Assembly (NCBI RefSeq): GCF_008086045.1
Contig: NZ_VSEY01000021.1
Location: 1-64,000, forward strand
Length of the DNA stretch: 64,000 bases
Reading direction: 5' to 3'
DNA from: Nonomuraea sp. PA05
GTDB taxonomy: Bacteria; Actinomycetota; Actinomycetes; Streptosporangiales; Streptosporangiaceae
The position numbers and the translations under genes are program-made. Positions within the stretch are counted from its first letter, which is position 1, and every line of letters starts with the position of its first letter. This document shows, one piece after another, positions 50,394 to 59,055 of the stretch. The notes beneath the pieces were generated by a model that was not told where the DNA came from, ran no database searches, and saw only the letters and a program-made list of their open reading frames with translations.

Positions 50394-51506
50394 GTGGCCG
50401 GCAATTGGCTGAAGGCGGCGTGGACGGAGGTCATGGTGCGCCGCCGGATGATCCGCACCCTGGGCGCCGTGGCCATGGCGAGCAGCCTGGCCGGCACGCG
50501 CGGCGTGACCGGCGCCACTTCGCCCGCGACGGAGGTGGGACGCGGCGCGTGGCGCATCGACACGCACAACCACGCCGTTCCGCCCAAGATGCAGGAGTGG
50601 GCCGTCCGCTCCGGCATCCTCCCGCCCGACCAGTCGAAGTGGCCGACCTGGGCGCGCTGGAGCCAGGCGGCCACGGAGGAGGTGATGGAGCAGAACCGGA
50701 TGGCGGCGGTGGTCACGTCATCGCCCGCGCCGTTCGAGGTCTTCGCGGACTCCGCGCAGGTCGCGACGGGTGCCCGCGTCATCAACGAGTCGCTGGCGGA
50801 CCTGGTGAGGGAGCAGCCGAAGCGGTTCGGCTTCTTCGCCTATCTGCCGCTGACCGACGTGGACGCCTCGCTGGCGGAGACCGAGTACGCCCTGGACACG
50901 CTGGGGGCGGAGGGTGTGCTGCTGCTGACCCACGTGAACGGCAGGTACATCGGCGACAAGTCGTTCGAGCCGCTCTTCTCCGAGCTGGACCGGCGGCGTG
51001 CCGTGCTCTTCGTCCACCCGCAGTTCCTTCCCGGCGGCACTCCGCCCGGGATCCCCGACTTCATGGGCGACTTCCTGCTGGACACGACCAGGGCGGCGCT
51101 GAGCCTCATGATCGGGGGGACGCTGGACCGCTACCCGGATCTGTCGATCATCCTGTCCCACGGTGGCGGTTTCCTGCCGTACATGGCGGCGCGGATCGAC
51201 TCGCGCTCCCATGACGAGGAGGGGATCGACCCGGTGCGGCTGCGTTCCTATGTGCGCCGTTTCTACTACGACACCGCGATGCCCACCTCGCCGTACGCGA
51301 CGCCGACGCTCCTGCGCGCGGCCGACCACACGCACCTGCTGTACGGAACGGACTACAGCATGAGAACGGCCGAGGCGACCCGGTACGTCACCGAGCAACT
51401 GACCCAGGACCCGCTCATCGAGCCCCGGCTGCACCGCGCCATCGAGCGGGACAACGCGTTGCGCCTGCTGCCGTCGCTGGCCCGGCGCATGGGCGTCACG
51501 GTGTGA
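50394..51506 (+). CDS. Amidohydrolase-2 family protein (ACMSD-like), with N-terminal hydrophobic leader
   Basis: A 370-residue TIM-barrel metal-dependent hydrolase or decarboxylase. IDTHNHAVPPK near residue 60 gives the His-x-His metal site, ILSHGGGFLPYMAARID near 262 gives the His of strand 5, and LLYGTDYS near 318 the Asp of strand 8. A basic, hydrophobic stretch RRRMIRTLGAVAMASSLAG (residues 17-35) looks like a Tat/Sec signal, which is rare for this family; if real, the enzyme works outside the cytoplasm. GTG 50394 follows GGAGG; ATG 50433 is an alternative. Some relatives decarboxylate aromatic acids. Confidence 0.82.
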   Translation: MAGNWLKAAWTEVMVRRRMIRTLGAVAMASSLAGTRGVTGATSPATEVGRGAWRIDTHNHAVPPKMQEWAVRSGILPPDQSKWPTWARWSQAATEEVMEQNRMAAVVTSSPAPFEVFADSAQVATGARVINESLADLVREQPKRFGFFAYLPLTDVDASLAETEYALDTLGAEGVLLLTHVNGRYIGDKSFEPLFSELDRRRAVLFVHPQFLPGGTPPGIPDFMGDFLLDTTRAALSLMIGGTLDRYPDLSIILSHGGGFLPYMAARIDSRSHDEEGIDPVRLRSYVRRFYYDTAMPTSPYATPTLLRAADHTHLLYGTDYSMRTAEATRYVTEQLTQDPLIEPRLHRAIERDNALRLLPSLARRMGVTV

Positions 51507-51576
51507 CGCGCGGCCCCGGCCGGGCCCGCGCCGTCGAACGGCTCGTCGCACCTTCCCCCGGAGGGCGCGGCGGGCC

Positions 51577-51624
51577 GTTCACGCTTGTGCGCTCCCCGCC
51601 GTTCACGCTTGTGCGCTCCCCGCC
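51577..51624. repeat. 24-bp perfect tandem duplication over a stop codon
   Basis: GTTCACGCTTGTGCGCTCCC plus CGCC occurs at 51577-51600 and again at 51601-51624. The second copy holds the last codons and TGA of MarR B (minus strand), and the first is a duplicate just beyond the stop. Confidence 0.92.
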
Positions 51625-52130
51625 GACGGCGCGGTGGACTCCTCGCCGAGCGTTCCGGTCAGGGCCTCCCCCTGCCTGATGCGGTCGGCCTGGCGGGCGT
51701 GGCGGCTGACCGTCGCCCGCAGGAAGTCGCGGATGAGGATGAGCTGCTCCTCGGAGTAATCGGCCAGCCCGGCCTCGTCCTCCTCGCTGAGCTGGCCCCA
51801 CACCATGCGGGCGACGTACTCGGCCTTGGGGGTCGGCACCACGGTCACCCGTCGCCGGTCGTGCTCGTCGCGCACCCGCTCGGCGTAGCCGGCGCGGGCC
51901 AGCCGGTCGATGGCGATGGTGGCCGCGCTCGGGGACAGGCGAGCGGCCGCGGCCAGTTCGCCGGCCGTCAGCGGACCCATCGCGAACACGCACCCCATGC
52001 AGCGCATGTCCGTGCGGTTGATGCCCAGGCGCGTGGCCGCGGCCTCGTCCACAGCGTCGGACACGTTCTGCAACTGCATGACCGCGACCTGGACTTCGTC
52101 GACAAGTGCCTTCCAAATATCCTTTGACAT
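51603..52130 (-). CDS. MarR-family regulator B
   Basis: A 175-residue MarR protein. TAGELAAAARLSPSAATIAIDRLARAG near residue 62-88 is the winged-helix recognition region (given as one helix-turn-helix in two halves), and DEHDRRRVTVV the wing. It is paralogous to MarR A at 31886-32350. ATG 52130 overlaps the left operator; an upstream in-frame start (52196) would cover the whole promoter and is rejected. It is divergent from the DHA2 exporter. The probable ligand is the cluster product or an intermediate. Confidence 0.9.
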   Translation of the reverse strand: MSKDIWKALVDEVQVAVMQLQNVSDAVDEAAATRLGINRTDMRCMGCVFAMGPLTAGELAAAARLSPSAATIAIDRLARAGYAERVRDEHDRRRVTVVPTPKAEYVARMVWGQLSEEDEAGLADYSEEQLILIRDFLRATVSRHARQADRIRQGEALTGTLGEESTAPSAGSAQA

Positions 52131-52167
52131 TCGAAATATCGATCCTTTAGACTTATTGATAGTCAAA
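52123..52167. promoter_or_regulatory. MarR-type operator pair at exporter promoter
   Basis: TTTGAcatTCGAA (52123-52135) and ATTGAtagTCAAA (52155-52167) each differ by one base from TTTGA-N3-TCAAA. Their centres are 32 bp apart, the same as at 30973-31017. TTGACA (52124-52129), an 18-bp gap and TAGACT (52148-52153) make a promoter toward the exporter, with the operators on the -35 and just after the -10. Confidence 0.72.
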
Positions 52168-52265
52168 TCATACAATCTTTCATCCTGGCGGTACACCCGC
52201 TCCTAGGCCCATGACCTCTCAGTCGGTGGCACCCCGGGACCTGATCCCTCCAAGGAGGTGCGAGG

Positions 52266-53867
52266 ATGAGCCAGCGCCAAGGGAACCCGTGGATCATCAT
52301 GGTGACGCTCTGCATCGGGTTCTTCATGACCATCCTGGACACCACGATCGTCAACATCGCGATCCCCGACATCCTCCAGGACCTGGATGCGACGATCAGC
52401 GAAGTGCTGTGGGTGATGAGCGCCTATATCCTGGCCGTCGCGGTCCTTGTGATCACCGCGGGCCGGCTGGGCGACATCGTGGGGCCTCGCACGGTCTTCA
52501 TCGCCGGCATGATCGTCTTCACCGTGGCCTCGGCGATCTGCGGTGCGGCTCAGGAGCCGTGGCAGCTCATCGCCGCCAGGGCCGCGCAGGGCGTGGGCGC
52601 CGCGTTGATCACTCCACAGACCCTGACCATCCTGACGGCGGTCTTCCCTCCCGAGAAGCGGGGGCTGCCGAGCGCGGTCTGGGGCATCACGGCCGGCGTG
52701 GCGGGGCTGGCGGGACCGACGCTCGGCGGGCTGCTGGTCGCCGAGGGCACGTGGCGCTGGGTCTTCTACGTGAACGTGCCGATCGGCATCGTGACCATCA
52801 TCATGGCCCTCACCCTCATCCCGAACCTGCGCCAGGGCAAGCGGGTCCGCCTGGACCTGCCCGGGGTGATCCTCGCCAGCGCCGCGCTCGGCGCGATCAC
52901 GTACGCGCTGCTGGAGGGCGACCGCTACGGGTGGGGGCAGATCAACTCCTTCCTCAGCATCCCGCTGGTCTTCGGCATCGGCCTGCTGCTGCTGGTGGTG
53001 TTCCTGATGTCGCAGGCCCGCACCCGTGAGCCCCTGCTCCCGCTGGGGATCTTCAAGGACCGGGGCTTCTCACTGATGAGCTTCGTGATCGTCGCGGTGT
53101 CGTTCGGGATGATGGGACTGTCACTGACCCTCACGATCTATCTGCAGCAGGTGCTCGGGCTCAGCGCGCTCCAGGCGGGTCTCGCCCTCGCGCCGACGGC
53201 GCTGTCCATGATGTTCGCCTTCCCTGTCGTCGGCTTGCTGATCGACAAGGTCGGCGGGAAGTACGTGCTGCTCGGCGGCCTGGCGCTCTACCCCGTGAGC
53301 CTGGTGCTCATCGGCGTCATGGCCAGGACCGACGCGGGCCAGTGGTCGCTGCTCGCGCCACTCATCCTGGCCGGCGTCAGCCAGGCGGCCGCCTTCGCCC
53401 CGACTGTCACCATGGCCATGCAGGACGTGCGGACCGAGTTCGCCGGAGCCGCTTCCGGCGCCTTCAACGCCATCCGCCAGATCGGCTTCCTGATCGCGGT
53501 CGCCGCCATGGGAGCCGTGCTGCAGAACCGCCTGACCGTCGAGTTGCACGGCGAGGCGGAGCGTCAGGCGGCGCAGCTTCCCGCCCCCTACCGCGACGAC
53601 TTCGTGGACGCCGTCGGCTCGGCGTCGAGCGGCCTGGAGGCGGGCGCGGCCAACCTGCGCCTGCCGTCGGACGTCAGCGGCCAACTCGCCCAGCAGATGC
53701 GCGACCTGGCCCAGGTGGCCTTCGACCAAGCCTTCGTCGGCGCTCTGCGCTGGACCCTCCTGGTCTGCGCCGGCGTGGTGATCGTCGCCGGGCTGCTCAG
53801 CCTCGCCGCCAAGCGGCCCGACCCGGCCAAGGCGCCCACCGCGGAAGAGGAGCTGGCCCTGATGTGA
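52266..53867 (+). CDS. DHA2 (EmrB/QacA) multidrug exporter
   Basis: A 533-residue drug:proton antiporter with about 14 transmembrane helices. The family motifs are LDTTIVNIAIPDI (motif D1, near residue 24), GRLGDIVGPRTVF (motif A, near 70) and WGITAGVAGLAGPTLGGLL (motif C, near 140). AAGGAGGTGCGAGG precedes the ATG. It is controlled from the MarR-type promoter at 52124-52153, with a leader of about 105 bp. The likely role is export of the cluster product, that is, self-resistance. Confidence 0.93.
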   Translation: MSQRQGNPWIIMVTLCIGFFMTILDTTIVNIAIPDILQDLDATISEVLWVMSAYILAVAVLVITAGRLGDIVGPRTVFIAGMIVFTVASAICGAAQEPWQLIAARAAQGVGAALITPQTLTILTAVFPPEKRGLPSAVWGITAGVAGLAGPTLGGLLVAEGTWRWVFYVNVPIGIVTIIMALTLIPNLRQGKRVRLDLPGVILASAALGAITYALLEGDRYGWGQINSFLSIPLVFGIGLLLLVVFLMSQARTREPLLPLGIFKDRGFSLMSFVIVAVSFGMMGLSLTLTIYLQQVLGLSALQAGLALAPTALSMMFAFPVVGLLIDKVGGKYVLLGGLALYPVSLVLIGVMARTDAGQWSLLAPLILAGVSQAAAFAPTVTMAMQDVRTEFAGAASGAFNAIRQIGFLIAVAAMGAVLQNRLTVELHGEAERQAAQLPAPYRDDFVDAVGSASSGLEAGAANLRLPSDVSGQLAQQMRDLAQVAFDQAFVGALRWTLLVCAGVVIVAGLLSLAAKRPDPAKAPTAEEELALM

Positions 53868-54249
53868 CCTCGCCCTCCCGTGCGTCCCAGTGCGCGCGGG
53901 AGACGCAGGCCACCGGCCTTTCTATCGATCCTCTAGACAGAATCTAGCGAAGTGGTAAACGATCCCGATTAGTGACATACAGCGAAGTTTTTGCTTTGTT
54001 CAAGACAAGGCGCGTAGTCGCGAGAGACGGCGCGACAACGGGGGTAAAAATGCCGAGAGAAGCACGCTGGACAGTTCCTTCCGCACATAATCCCACAACG
54101 TTCGGTGAATTCAAGGGGTGAGACACTGACGGCCGCATGAGGCCGTCCTCCCCCTACCGCGATGCCCGAGACACCCTCGCCGATCGCACGGTGACCCCGT
54201 GCCTGCGGCGCCCGCGTTATCGACCTCGCCTTAACGTTTGGGGATCGAG
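53868..54249. promoter_or_regulatory. Upstream region of the SARP gene
   Basis: A 380-bp AT-richer interval with no gene. TATCGATCCTCTAGAC (53923-53938) matches 15 of 16 bases of the -10 region at 52137-52152. CTAGA-N5-TCTAG (53933-53947) is a perfect inverted repeat. A GACGGCC/GGCCGTC hairpin lies at 54128-54147. It probably holds the SARP promoter and regulator sites. Confidence 0.5.
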
Positions 54250-56208
54250 ATGAAATTCTGCGTCCTTGGGACCCTGAGAGTACTCGACGGCGGCCGGGAA
54301 GTTACACCAACCGCGCCGAAATTGCGACAAGTACTGACGTTTCTCTTGCTTCGGCGCAACAACATCGTCCAAACGACCGAGCTCATCGACGAACTCTGGG
54401 GTGAGAACCCACCCAGCAGCGCACTGTCCACTCTGCAGACCTACATCTACAAACTCCGCAAGATCCTCTCCCACGACAGAGTCGACTCCCTGGAGGAGAT
54501 CCTCCAGACGCAGTCGTGGGGATACATGCTGACCGTCGAGCACGACGACCTCGATCTCAACCAGTTCGAGCGCCTGCTCAGCGAAGGGGTCGCGGCACTG
54601 AAGAGGAACGAGACCGAGAAGGCGGCGAAGAGCCTGGCCGAGGCGCTGTCACTGTGGCGCGGCCTGGCACTGGCCGACGTGGCGGCGGGAAGCCTGCTGT
54701 CGGCCTATGTGGCCTCCCTGGAGGAGAGCCGGCTGCGCGCGCTGGAGCTGCGCATCGAGAGTGATCTGCGGCTGGGCCGGCACCGCGAGGTGGTCGGCGA
54801 GCTCAAGCACCTGGTCTCGGTGCATCCGCTCCACGAGGCCTTCTACGCCCAGCTCATGAACGCGCTGCACCGGTCGGGCCGCCGCTGGGAGGCGCTGGAG
54901 GTCTACCAGCGGCTGCGGGCGACCCTGGTGGAGGAGGTCGGCATCGAGCCGTCCACGGAGACCCAGCGGCTGCACCAGTCGCTGCTGTCCGAGGAGACCT
55001 CCGCGCGTCCGCCCAAGGCGGAGCCGCCTTCCCACGCCGACCGGCAGGACACGGTCGTCGCCGAGCGGCCGAGGAACTTCAGCAGGACCCTCGTCCCTGC
55101 CCAGCTCCCCCCTGACATCTGGGATTTCACCGGACGCCAGGCCGGCATCAAGGACCTGGTGGCCGCGGCCACCATGACCGAGCCGTCGGCCACCACGCCG
55201 CCCACCGTGCTCATCACCGGCATGCCCGGCGTGGGCAAGACCGCGCTGGCGGTGCATCTCGCGCACCTGATCAAGCAGCACTTCCCCGACGGGCAGCTCT
55301 ACTGCCGGCTGCGGGGCTGCGACGGCGAGCCCCTGGACCCGGGCGAGGTCCTGTACAACTGGCTGATCGCGACCGACATGTACCCCAAGAAGCTGCCGAA
55401 CAGCGCGGAAGAGCGCTCGAAGCTGTTCCGGAGCTGGTGTTCGGCGCACCGCGTGCTGATCGTCCTGGACGACGCCGCCTCGGCCGGCCAGATCGCCCCG
55501 CTGCTCCCCGGCAGCGAGCACTGTACGACGATCATCACCAGCAGGTCCGGCCTGTACGGCTTCTCCTGCCGCAAGCGAGTCGACCTGACGCCGTTGTCCG
55601 TAGAGGAAGGAGTGCGGCTGCTGGGCGCGATGGCCGGCAAACAACGGGTCGAACAGGAGCGGAACGACGCCGAGAGCGTGGTGCGCTTCTGCGAGGGCCT
55701 GCCCCTGGCGGTACGCGCGGCCGGAGCACGGCTGACCGCGTCGCCGACGCTGTCACTGCGGACCCTGGCCGGCAGGCTGGCCAACCCGGAGCTGCGGCTG
55801 CAGGAGCTGAACTCCACCGACTTCAACATCTATCCCAGCTTCGACCTCAACTACCAGGAGCTCGACCCGCGTGAGCGCACCGCGCTGTGGCTGCTCTACC
55901 TGCGGCGCAACACGCGGTTCAACTTGGAGAGCGCCGCCGAGGCGATCGGCTGCGACGTCGACACCGCCGAGTCGATCCTGACCCGGCTGGCCTCGGCGCA
56001 CTTCGTGCGCGTCCTGGGCTACAACGGGGCACGCGGCGGCATGGTGTACACCATCAACGAACTGGCCCATCTCTACGCCGAGAAGACCCTGGAGAAGGAG
56101 CTGACCGCCAAGAGCGCGGCCGGGTCCGCCACGGCCGAGGTCTGCGTGGCGGCCGGTTGGCCCTCCACGGAGGGCTCCGCACCGCTGCCCCCGCACCGCA
56201 GAGACTGA
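54250..56208 (+). CDS. SARP-type pathway activator, AfsR-like without TPR
   Basis: A 652-residue transcription factor. The OmpR-type winged helix (residues 1-95, MKFCVLGTLRVLDGGRE; SALSTLQTYIYKLRKIL) is followed by the BTAD domain (about 100-245; LHEAFYAQLMNALHRSGRRWEALEVYQRLR) and an NB-ARC ATPase (Walker A ITGMPGVGKTALAV near 325, Walker B VLIVLDDAAS near 405). The C-terminal TPR array of AfsR (about 1000 aa) is missing. ATG 54250 is chosen over TTG 54238. It has no TTA codons that I noticed. It likely activates the polyketide operons. Confidence 0.92.
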   Translation: MKFCVLGTLRVLDGGREVTPTAPKLRQVLTFLLLRRNNIVQTTELIDELWGENPPSSALSTLQTYIYKLRKILSHDRVDSLEEILQTQSWGYMLTVEHDDLDLNQFERLLSEGVAALKRNETEKAAKSLAEALSLWRGLALADVAAGSLLSAYVASLEESRLRALELRIESDLRLGRHREVVGELKHLVSVHPLHEAFYAQLMNALHRSGRRWEALEVYQRLRATLVEEVGIEPSTETQRLHQSLLSEETSARPPKAEPPSHADRQDTVVAERPRNFSRTLVPAQLPPDIWDFTGRQAGIKDLVAAATMTEPSATTPPTVLITGMPGVGKTALAVHLAHLIKQHFPDGQLYCRLRGCDGEPLDPGEVLYNWLIATDMYPKKLPNSAEERSKLFRSWCSAHRVLIVLDDAASAGQIAPLLPGSEHCTTIITSRSGLYGFSCRKRVDLTPLSVEEGVRLLGAMAGKQRVEQERNDAESVVRFCEGLPLAVRAAGARLTASPTLSLRTLAGRLANPELRLQELNSTDFNIYPSFDLNYQELDPRERTALWLLYLRRNTRFNLESAAEAIGCDVDTAESILTRLASAHFVRVLGYNGARGGMVYTINELAHLYAEKTLEKELTAKSAAGSATAEVCVAAGWPSTEGSAPLPPHRRD

Positions 56209-56260
56209 CCACGCGCCTTCGCGCGCGCTCCGATGAAAATTTTTTGCGGGGAACCGAGAA

Positions 56261-56291
56261 CACCCGATACGCCGAGTCGGCGTACCGGGTG
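56261..56291. terminator. Terminator between SARP and rmlA operons
   Basis: Stem CACCCG-A-TACGCC / GGCGTA-C-CGGGTG with a 5-base loop and one mismatch between two convergent transcripts. On the minus side an A/T-rich run follows about 20 bp later. Confidence 0.72.
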
Positions 56292-56308
56292 TCCTCGTGT
56301 ACGGGGGC

Positions 56309-57190
56309 TCACGTGCTCCCGGCGAACTCGTCGGCCACCTCGCACACGTAGCGCCCGTAGTCCGACGGCGCCAGCGACTCGCCCAGCCGCCGGCATTCCG
56401 CTGCCCCGATGAAGCCCATGCGCAGGGCGACCTCCTCGATGCAGGCGATCCGGACGCCCTGGCGGGCTTCGAGGGCGCTGACGTACTGGGCGGCCTGCAG
56501 CAGCGACGCCGGGGTGCCCGCGTCCAGCCACGCGCACCCCCGGCCCAGGTCGACCAGGCGAGCTTTGCCACGTTCCAGGTAGGCGCGGTTGACGTCGGTG
56601 ATCTCCAGCTCGCCCCGGGCCGACGGGACGAGGTTCTTGGCGATGTCGAGCACGTCGTTGTCGTAGAGGTAGAGGCCCACGATCGCGCGGTTCGACCGCG
56701 GCCTGGCGGGCTTCTCCTCGATGGACACCAGCCGTCCCGTGTGGTCGGTCTCCCCGACCCCGTACCGCTGGGGGTCGGTCACCGGGTAGCCGAACAGCAC
56801 GCATCCGTCGATGTCCCTGGCGTTGTCCTGGAGGATGTCGTCGAACCTGTGCCCGTGGAAGACGTTGTCGCCCAGCACCAGCGCCGCGGAGTCGTCGCCC
56901 ACGTGGTCGGCGCCGATGACGAACGCCTCGGCCAGCCCGCGCGGTTCCGGCTGCCTGGCGTAGCTCAGCCGCAGCCCGAGCTGCGACCCGTCGCCGAGCA
57001 GCCGCTGGATCTGCGGAAGGTCGACCGGCGTGGAGATGATCAGGATGTCCCTGATGCCGGCCAGCATCAGGGCCGACAACGGATAGTAGATCAGGGGCTT
57101 GTCGTTCACGGGCAGCAGTTGCTTGGAGACCGCGAGGGTGATGGGGTGCAGGCGGGTGCCCCTTCCCCCGGCCAGGATGATCCCCTTCAT
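56309..57190 (-). CDS. rmlA: Glucose-1-phosphate thymidylyltransferase (RmlA)
   Basis: A 293-residue nucleotidyltransferase making dTDP-glucose. IILAGGRGTRLHPITLAVSKQLLPV at residues 4-28 is the nucleotide-binding signature, LVLGDNVFHG near 105 holds the metal Asp, VSIEEKPARPRSN near 155, and GRGCAWLDAGT near 215. It is the last gene of the long ACP-to-rmlA operon (ATGA overlap with the preceding gene). No 4,6-dehydratase (RmlB) is in this window, so dTDP-glucose would need one from elsewhere. Confidence 0.95.
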   Translation of the reverse strand: MKGIILAGGRGTRLHPITLAVSKQLLPVNDKPLIYYPLSALMLAGIRDILIISTPVDLPQIQRLLGDGSQLGLRLSYARQPEPRGLAEAFVIGADHVGDDSAALVLGDNVFHGHRFDDILQDNARDIDGCVLFGYPVTDPQRYGVGETDHTGRLVSIEEKPARPRSNRAIVGLYLYDNDVLDIAKNLVPSARGELEITDVNRAYLERGKARLVDLGRGCAWLDAGTPASLLQAAQYVSALEARQGVRIACIEEVALRMGFIGAAECRRLGESLAPSDYGRYVCEVADEFAGST

Positions 57191-58038
57191 GTCAGCGCGG
57201 CCTTCGCCAGCAGGTCCACCTGATCAGGGTCGCTGGAGCAGGGGAAGAAGATGAGCTCGTCGCAGCCCGCGGACGCGTACTCCTCCAGCGTGCGCCGCAG
57301 CTCGTCCTCCGTGGTCATGGTCTGGGCGGCGGCGCGGTCGGCGTACGGGCCGGCCTGCTCGTAGTAGCGACGCATGTGGGCCCTCGCGCGGTCGGCGGCG
57401 CCCGAGCCGAAGGAGAAGTACGCCAGCGCGACCATGCGCGGCCGGGCCGTCCGGCCCTCGGCCGTCCAGGCGGCGCGTGCCCGCTCGGCGAGCTGGGCGT
57501 AGGGGACCGACGAGGAGCCGCCGGCGATCCAGCCCTGCCCCAGACGAGCCGCCCGCCGCAGCGCCGCGTCCGTGTGGCCACCCACCCAGATCGGCGGCCC
57601 GCCCGCCGTGACCGGCCGTGGGCCGATGCGGCTGGACGGCGTCCACGTCTCGCGCAGCTCTCCGATCAGGGCGTCCAGCCGCCGGCCACGCTGCCGGTAC
57701 GGCTGCCCCATCGCCTCGAAGTCGTCGGCGCGACCGCCGGCGGCCACCCCCACCGCCAGCCGGCCACCCGACAGCCGATCCACGGTGGCGAGCTGCTTGG
57801 CCAGCAGCGCGCCCCCGCCGCGGTAGGCGGCGATCAGGATCGTCGTGGCGAGCCTGATCCGCCGCGTCACCGCCGCGGCGGCGGCGAGCGTGACCACAGG
57901 CTCGTGGTTGCCTGCCACCAGACGGTCGAGCACGCCCAGCGAGGAGAACCCGTGAGCGTCGGCGCGCCGTGCCCATTCGAGCACGGTCGCGCCGTCGGTC
58001 CCGTGCACCGTCGTCGGCAGGCCGACTCCGACCTCCAC
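57187..58038 (-). CDS. LLM-class (luciferase-like) flavin/F420 oxidoreductase
   Basis: A 283-residue TIM-barrel enzyme. VGLPTTVHGTDGATVLEWAR at the start, HGFSSLGVLDRLV near 33, RIRLATTILIAAYRGGGALLA near 62, GRLAVGVAAGGRADDFEAMG near 95 and GGPPIWVGGHTDAALRRAARLG near 152 are typical of the bacterial luciferase-like family (given in fragments). Members use FMN or F420; which one is not evident. It sits between an O-methyltransferase and rmlA; it may oxidise or reduce the polyketide or the sugar. Confidence 0.88.
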   Translation of the reverse strand: MEVGVGLPTTVHGTDGATVLEWARRADAHGFSSLGVLDRLVAGNHEPVVTLAAAAAVTRRIRLATTILIAAYRGGGALLAKQLATVDRLSGGRLAVGVAAGGRADDFEAMGQPYRQRGRRLDALIGELRETWTPSSRIGPRPVTAGGPPIWVGGHTDAALRRAARLGQGWIAGGSSSVPYAQLAERARAAWTAEGRTARPRMVALAYFSFGSGAADRARAHMRRYYEQAGPYADRAAAQTMTTEDELRRTLEEYASAGCDELIFFPCSSDPDQVDLLAKAALT

Positions 58039-58041
58039 GGG

Positions 58042-59055
58042 TCAACTCCCCTTCCTGGCCACGACGAGCGTGTCGTACTCGCCGAGCTGCCGGACCGACT
58101 CGAAGACGAACCCGGCCTCCTCGACGTACTCGCGGCACTCGCCTACCAGGTACTCGGAGCCGCCCTCCGTGGTGAGCAGCATGTCCAGGCTGATCACGAG
58201 GTTCTCCGGGTCGGTCGGCTCGTCGGCCAGCATCCGGTCGTAGACGAGGAGCGCCCCTCCCGGGCTGATCGACTGGAACGCCTTCTTGACCAGCATGCGC
58301 CGCTCGTCGGGAGCCCAGTTGTGCAGCACGTGGCCGATGGTCAGCACGTCCGCCTCGGGAAGCGGGTCGGCGAAGAAGTCACCCGGGTGGAACGTGGCCC
58401 GGTCGGCCACCCCGAGCCGCGCCACGTGCTCGCGGAACGGCTGCTCCATGGGGGGCAGGTCGAAGACGTGCACGTTCAGGTGCGGGTGCTCGGCCGCGAT
58501 CCGTCCGGCCAGGTTGCCCCTGGCGCCGCCGACGTCGGCATAGGTCTTGACGCCGCTCCAGTCGAAGGCCCGGGCGATCCGGGGGGCCAGCATGGTGCTG
58601 AGCGCGTCCATCATGCCGAGGTAGCTGGTCAGCCGGTCCGGGTCCGCGAGCATCTCGCGGAAGGCGCTCTCCACGCGCGGGCGGCCCGTGCGCAGTGCCA
58701 CGGTCAGGTCGCCCCACGCCGGGTACAGCACCCGGTCGGAACGCTCGAGGAAACCACCCACGTACGACGGCTTCCCCGGGTCGAGATACTGCTCTGCCGC
58801 CGCCGAGTTGCAGTAGCGCCCGTCCTTGCGCAGCAGGAGCCCGAGGGAGACCATCGTCTCGAAGAAGTCCCTGGCGGCACGCGGGTGCAGGGCGAGCCGT
58901 TCGGTGAGCTCGGCCCCGGTCAGCGAGCGCTCGGCGAGCACGGCGAACACCCGCAGTTCGAGTGCGCTGAGCACCACCTTGGCCGTGCAGAAGGCGGTCT
59001 TGCCCAACCGGATCAGCTCCGCCGGGCTGGTGATCTGAGGTACCTGCGTGGTCAT
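58042..59055 (-). CDS. SAM-dependent O-methyltransferase, second
   Basis: A 337-residue methyltransferase with an N-terminal dimerisation helix bundle (1-100), a SAM loop TYADVGGARGNLAGRI near 170, DLPPMEQPF near 198 and the catalytic-His segment IGHVLHNWAPDERRML near 245. It differs from the enzyme at 36364-37398, so the product likely carries at least two O-methyl groups or one is on a sugar. It is coupled by ATGA to the dehydrogenase-like gene before it and lies 3 bp from the next gene. Confidence 0.91.
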   Translation of the reverse strand: MTTQVPQITSPAELIRLGKTAFCTAKVVLSALELRVFAVLAERSLTGAELTERLALHPRAARDFFETMVSLGLLLRKDGRYCNSAAAEQYLDPGKPSYVGGFLERSDRVLYPAWGDLTVALRTGRPRVESAFREMLADPDRLTSYLGMMDALSTMLAPRIARAFDWSGVKTYADVGGARGNLAGRIAAEHPHLNVHVFDLPPMEQPFREHVARLGVADRATFHPGDFFADPLPEADVLTIGHVLHNWAPDERRMLVKKAFQSISPGGALLVYDRMLADEPTDPENLVISLDMLLTTEGGSEYLVGECREYVEEAGFVFESVRQLGEYDTLVVARKGS

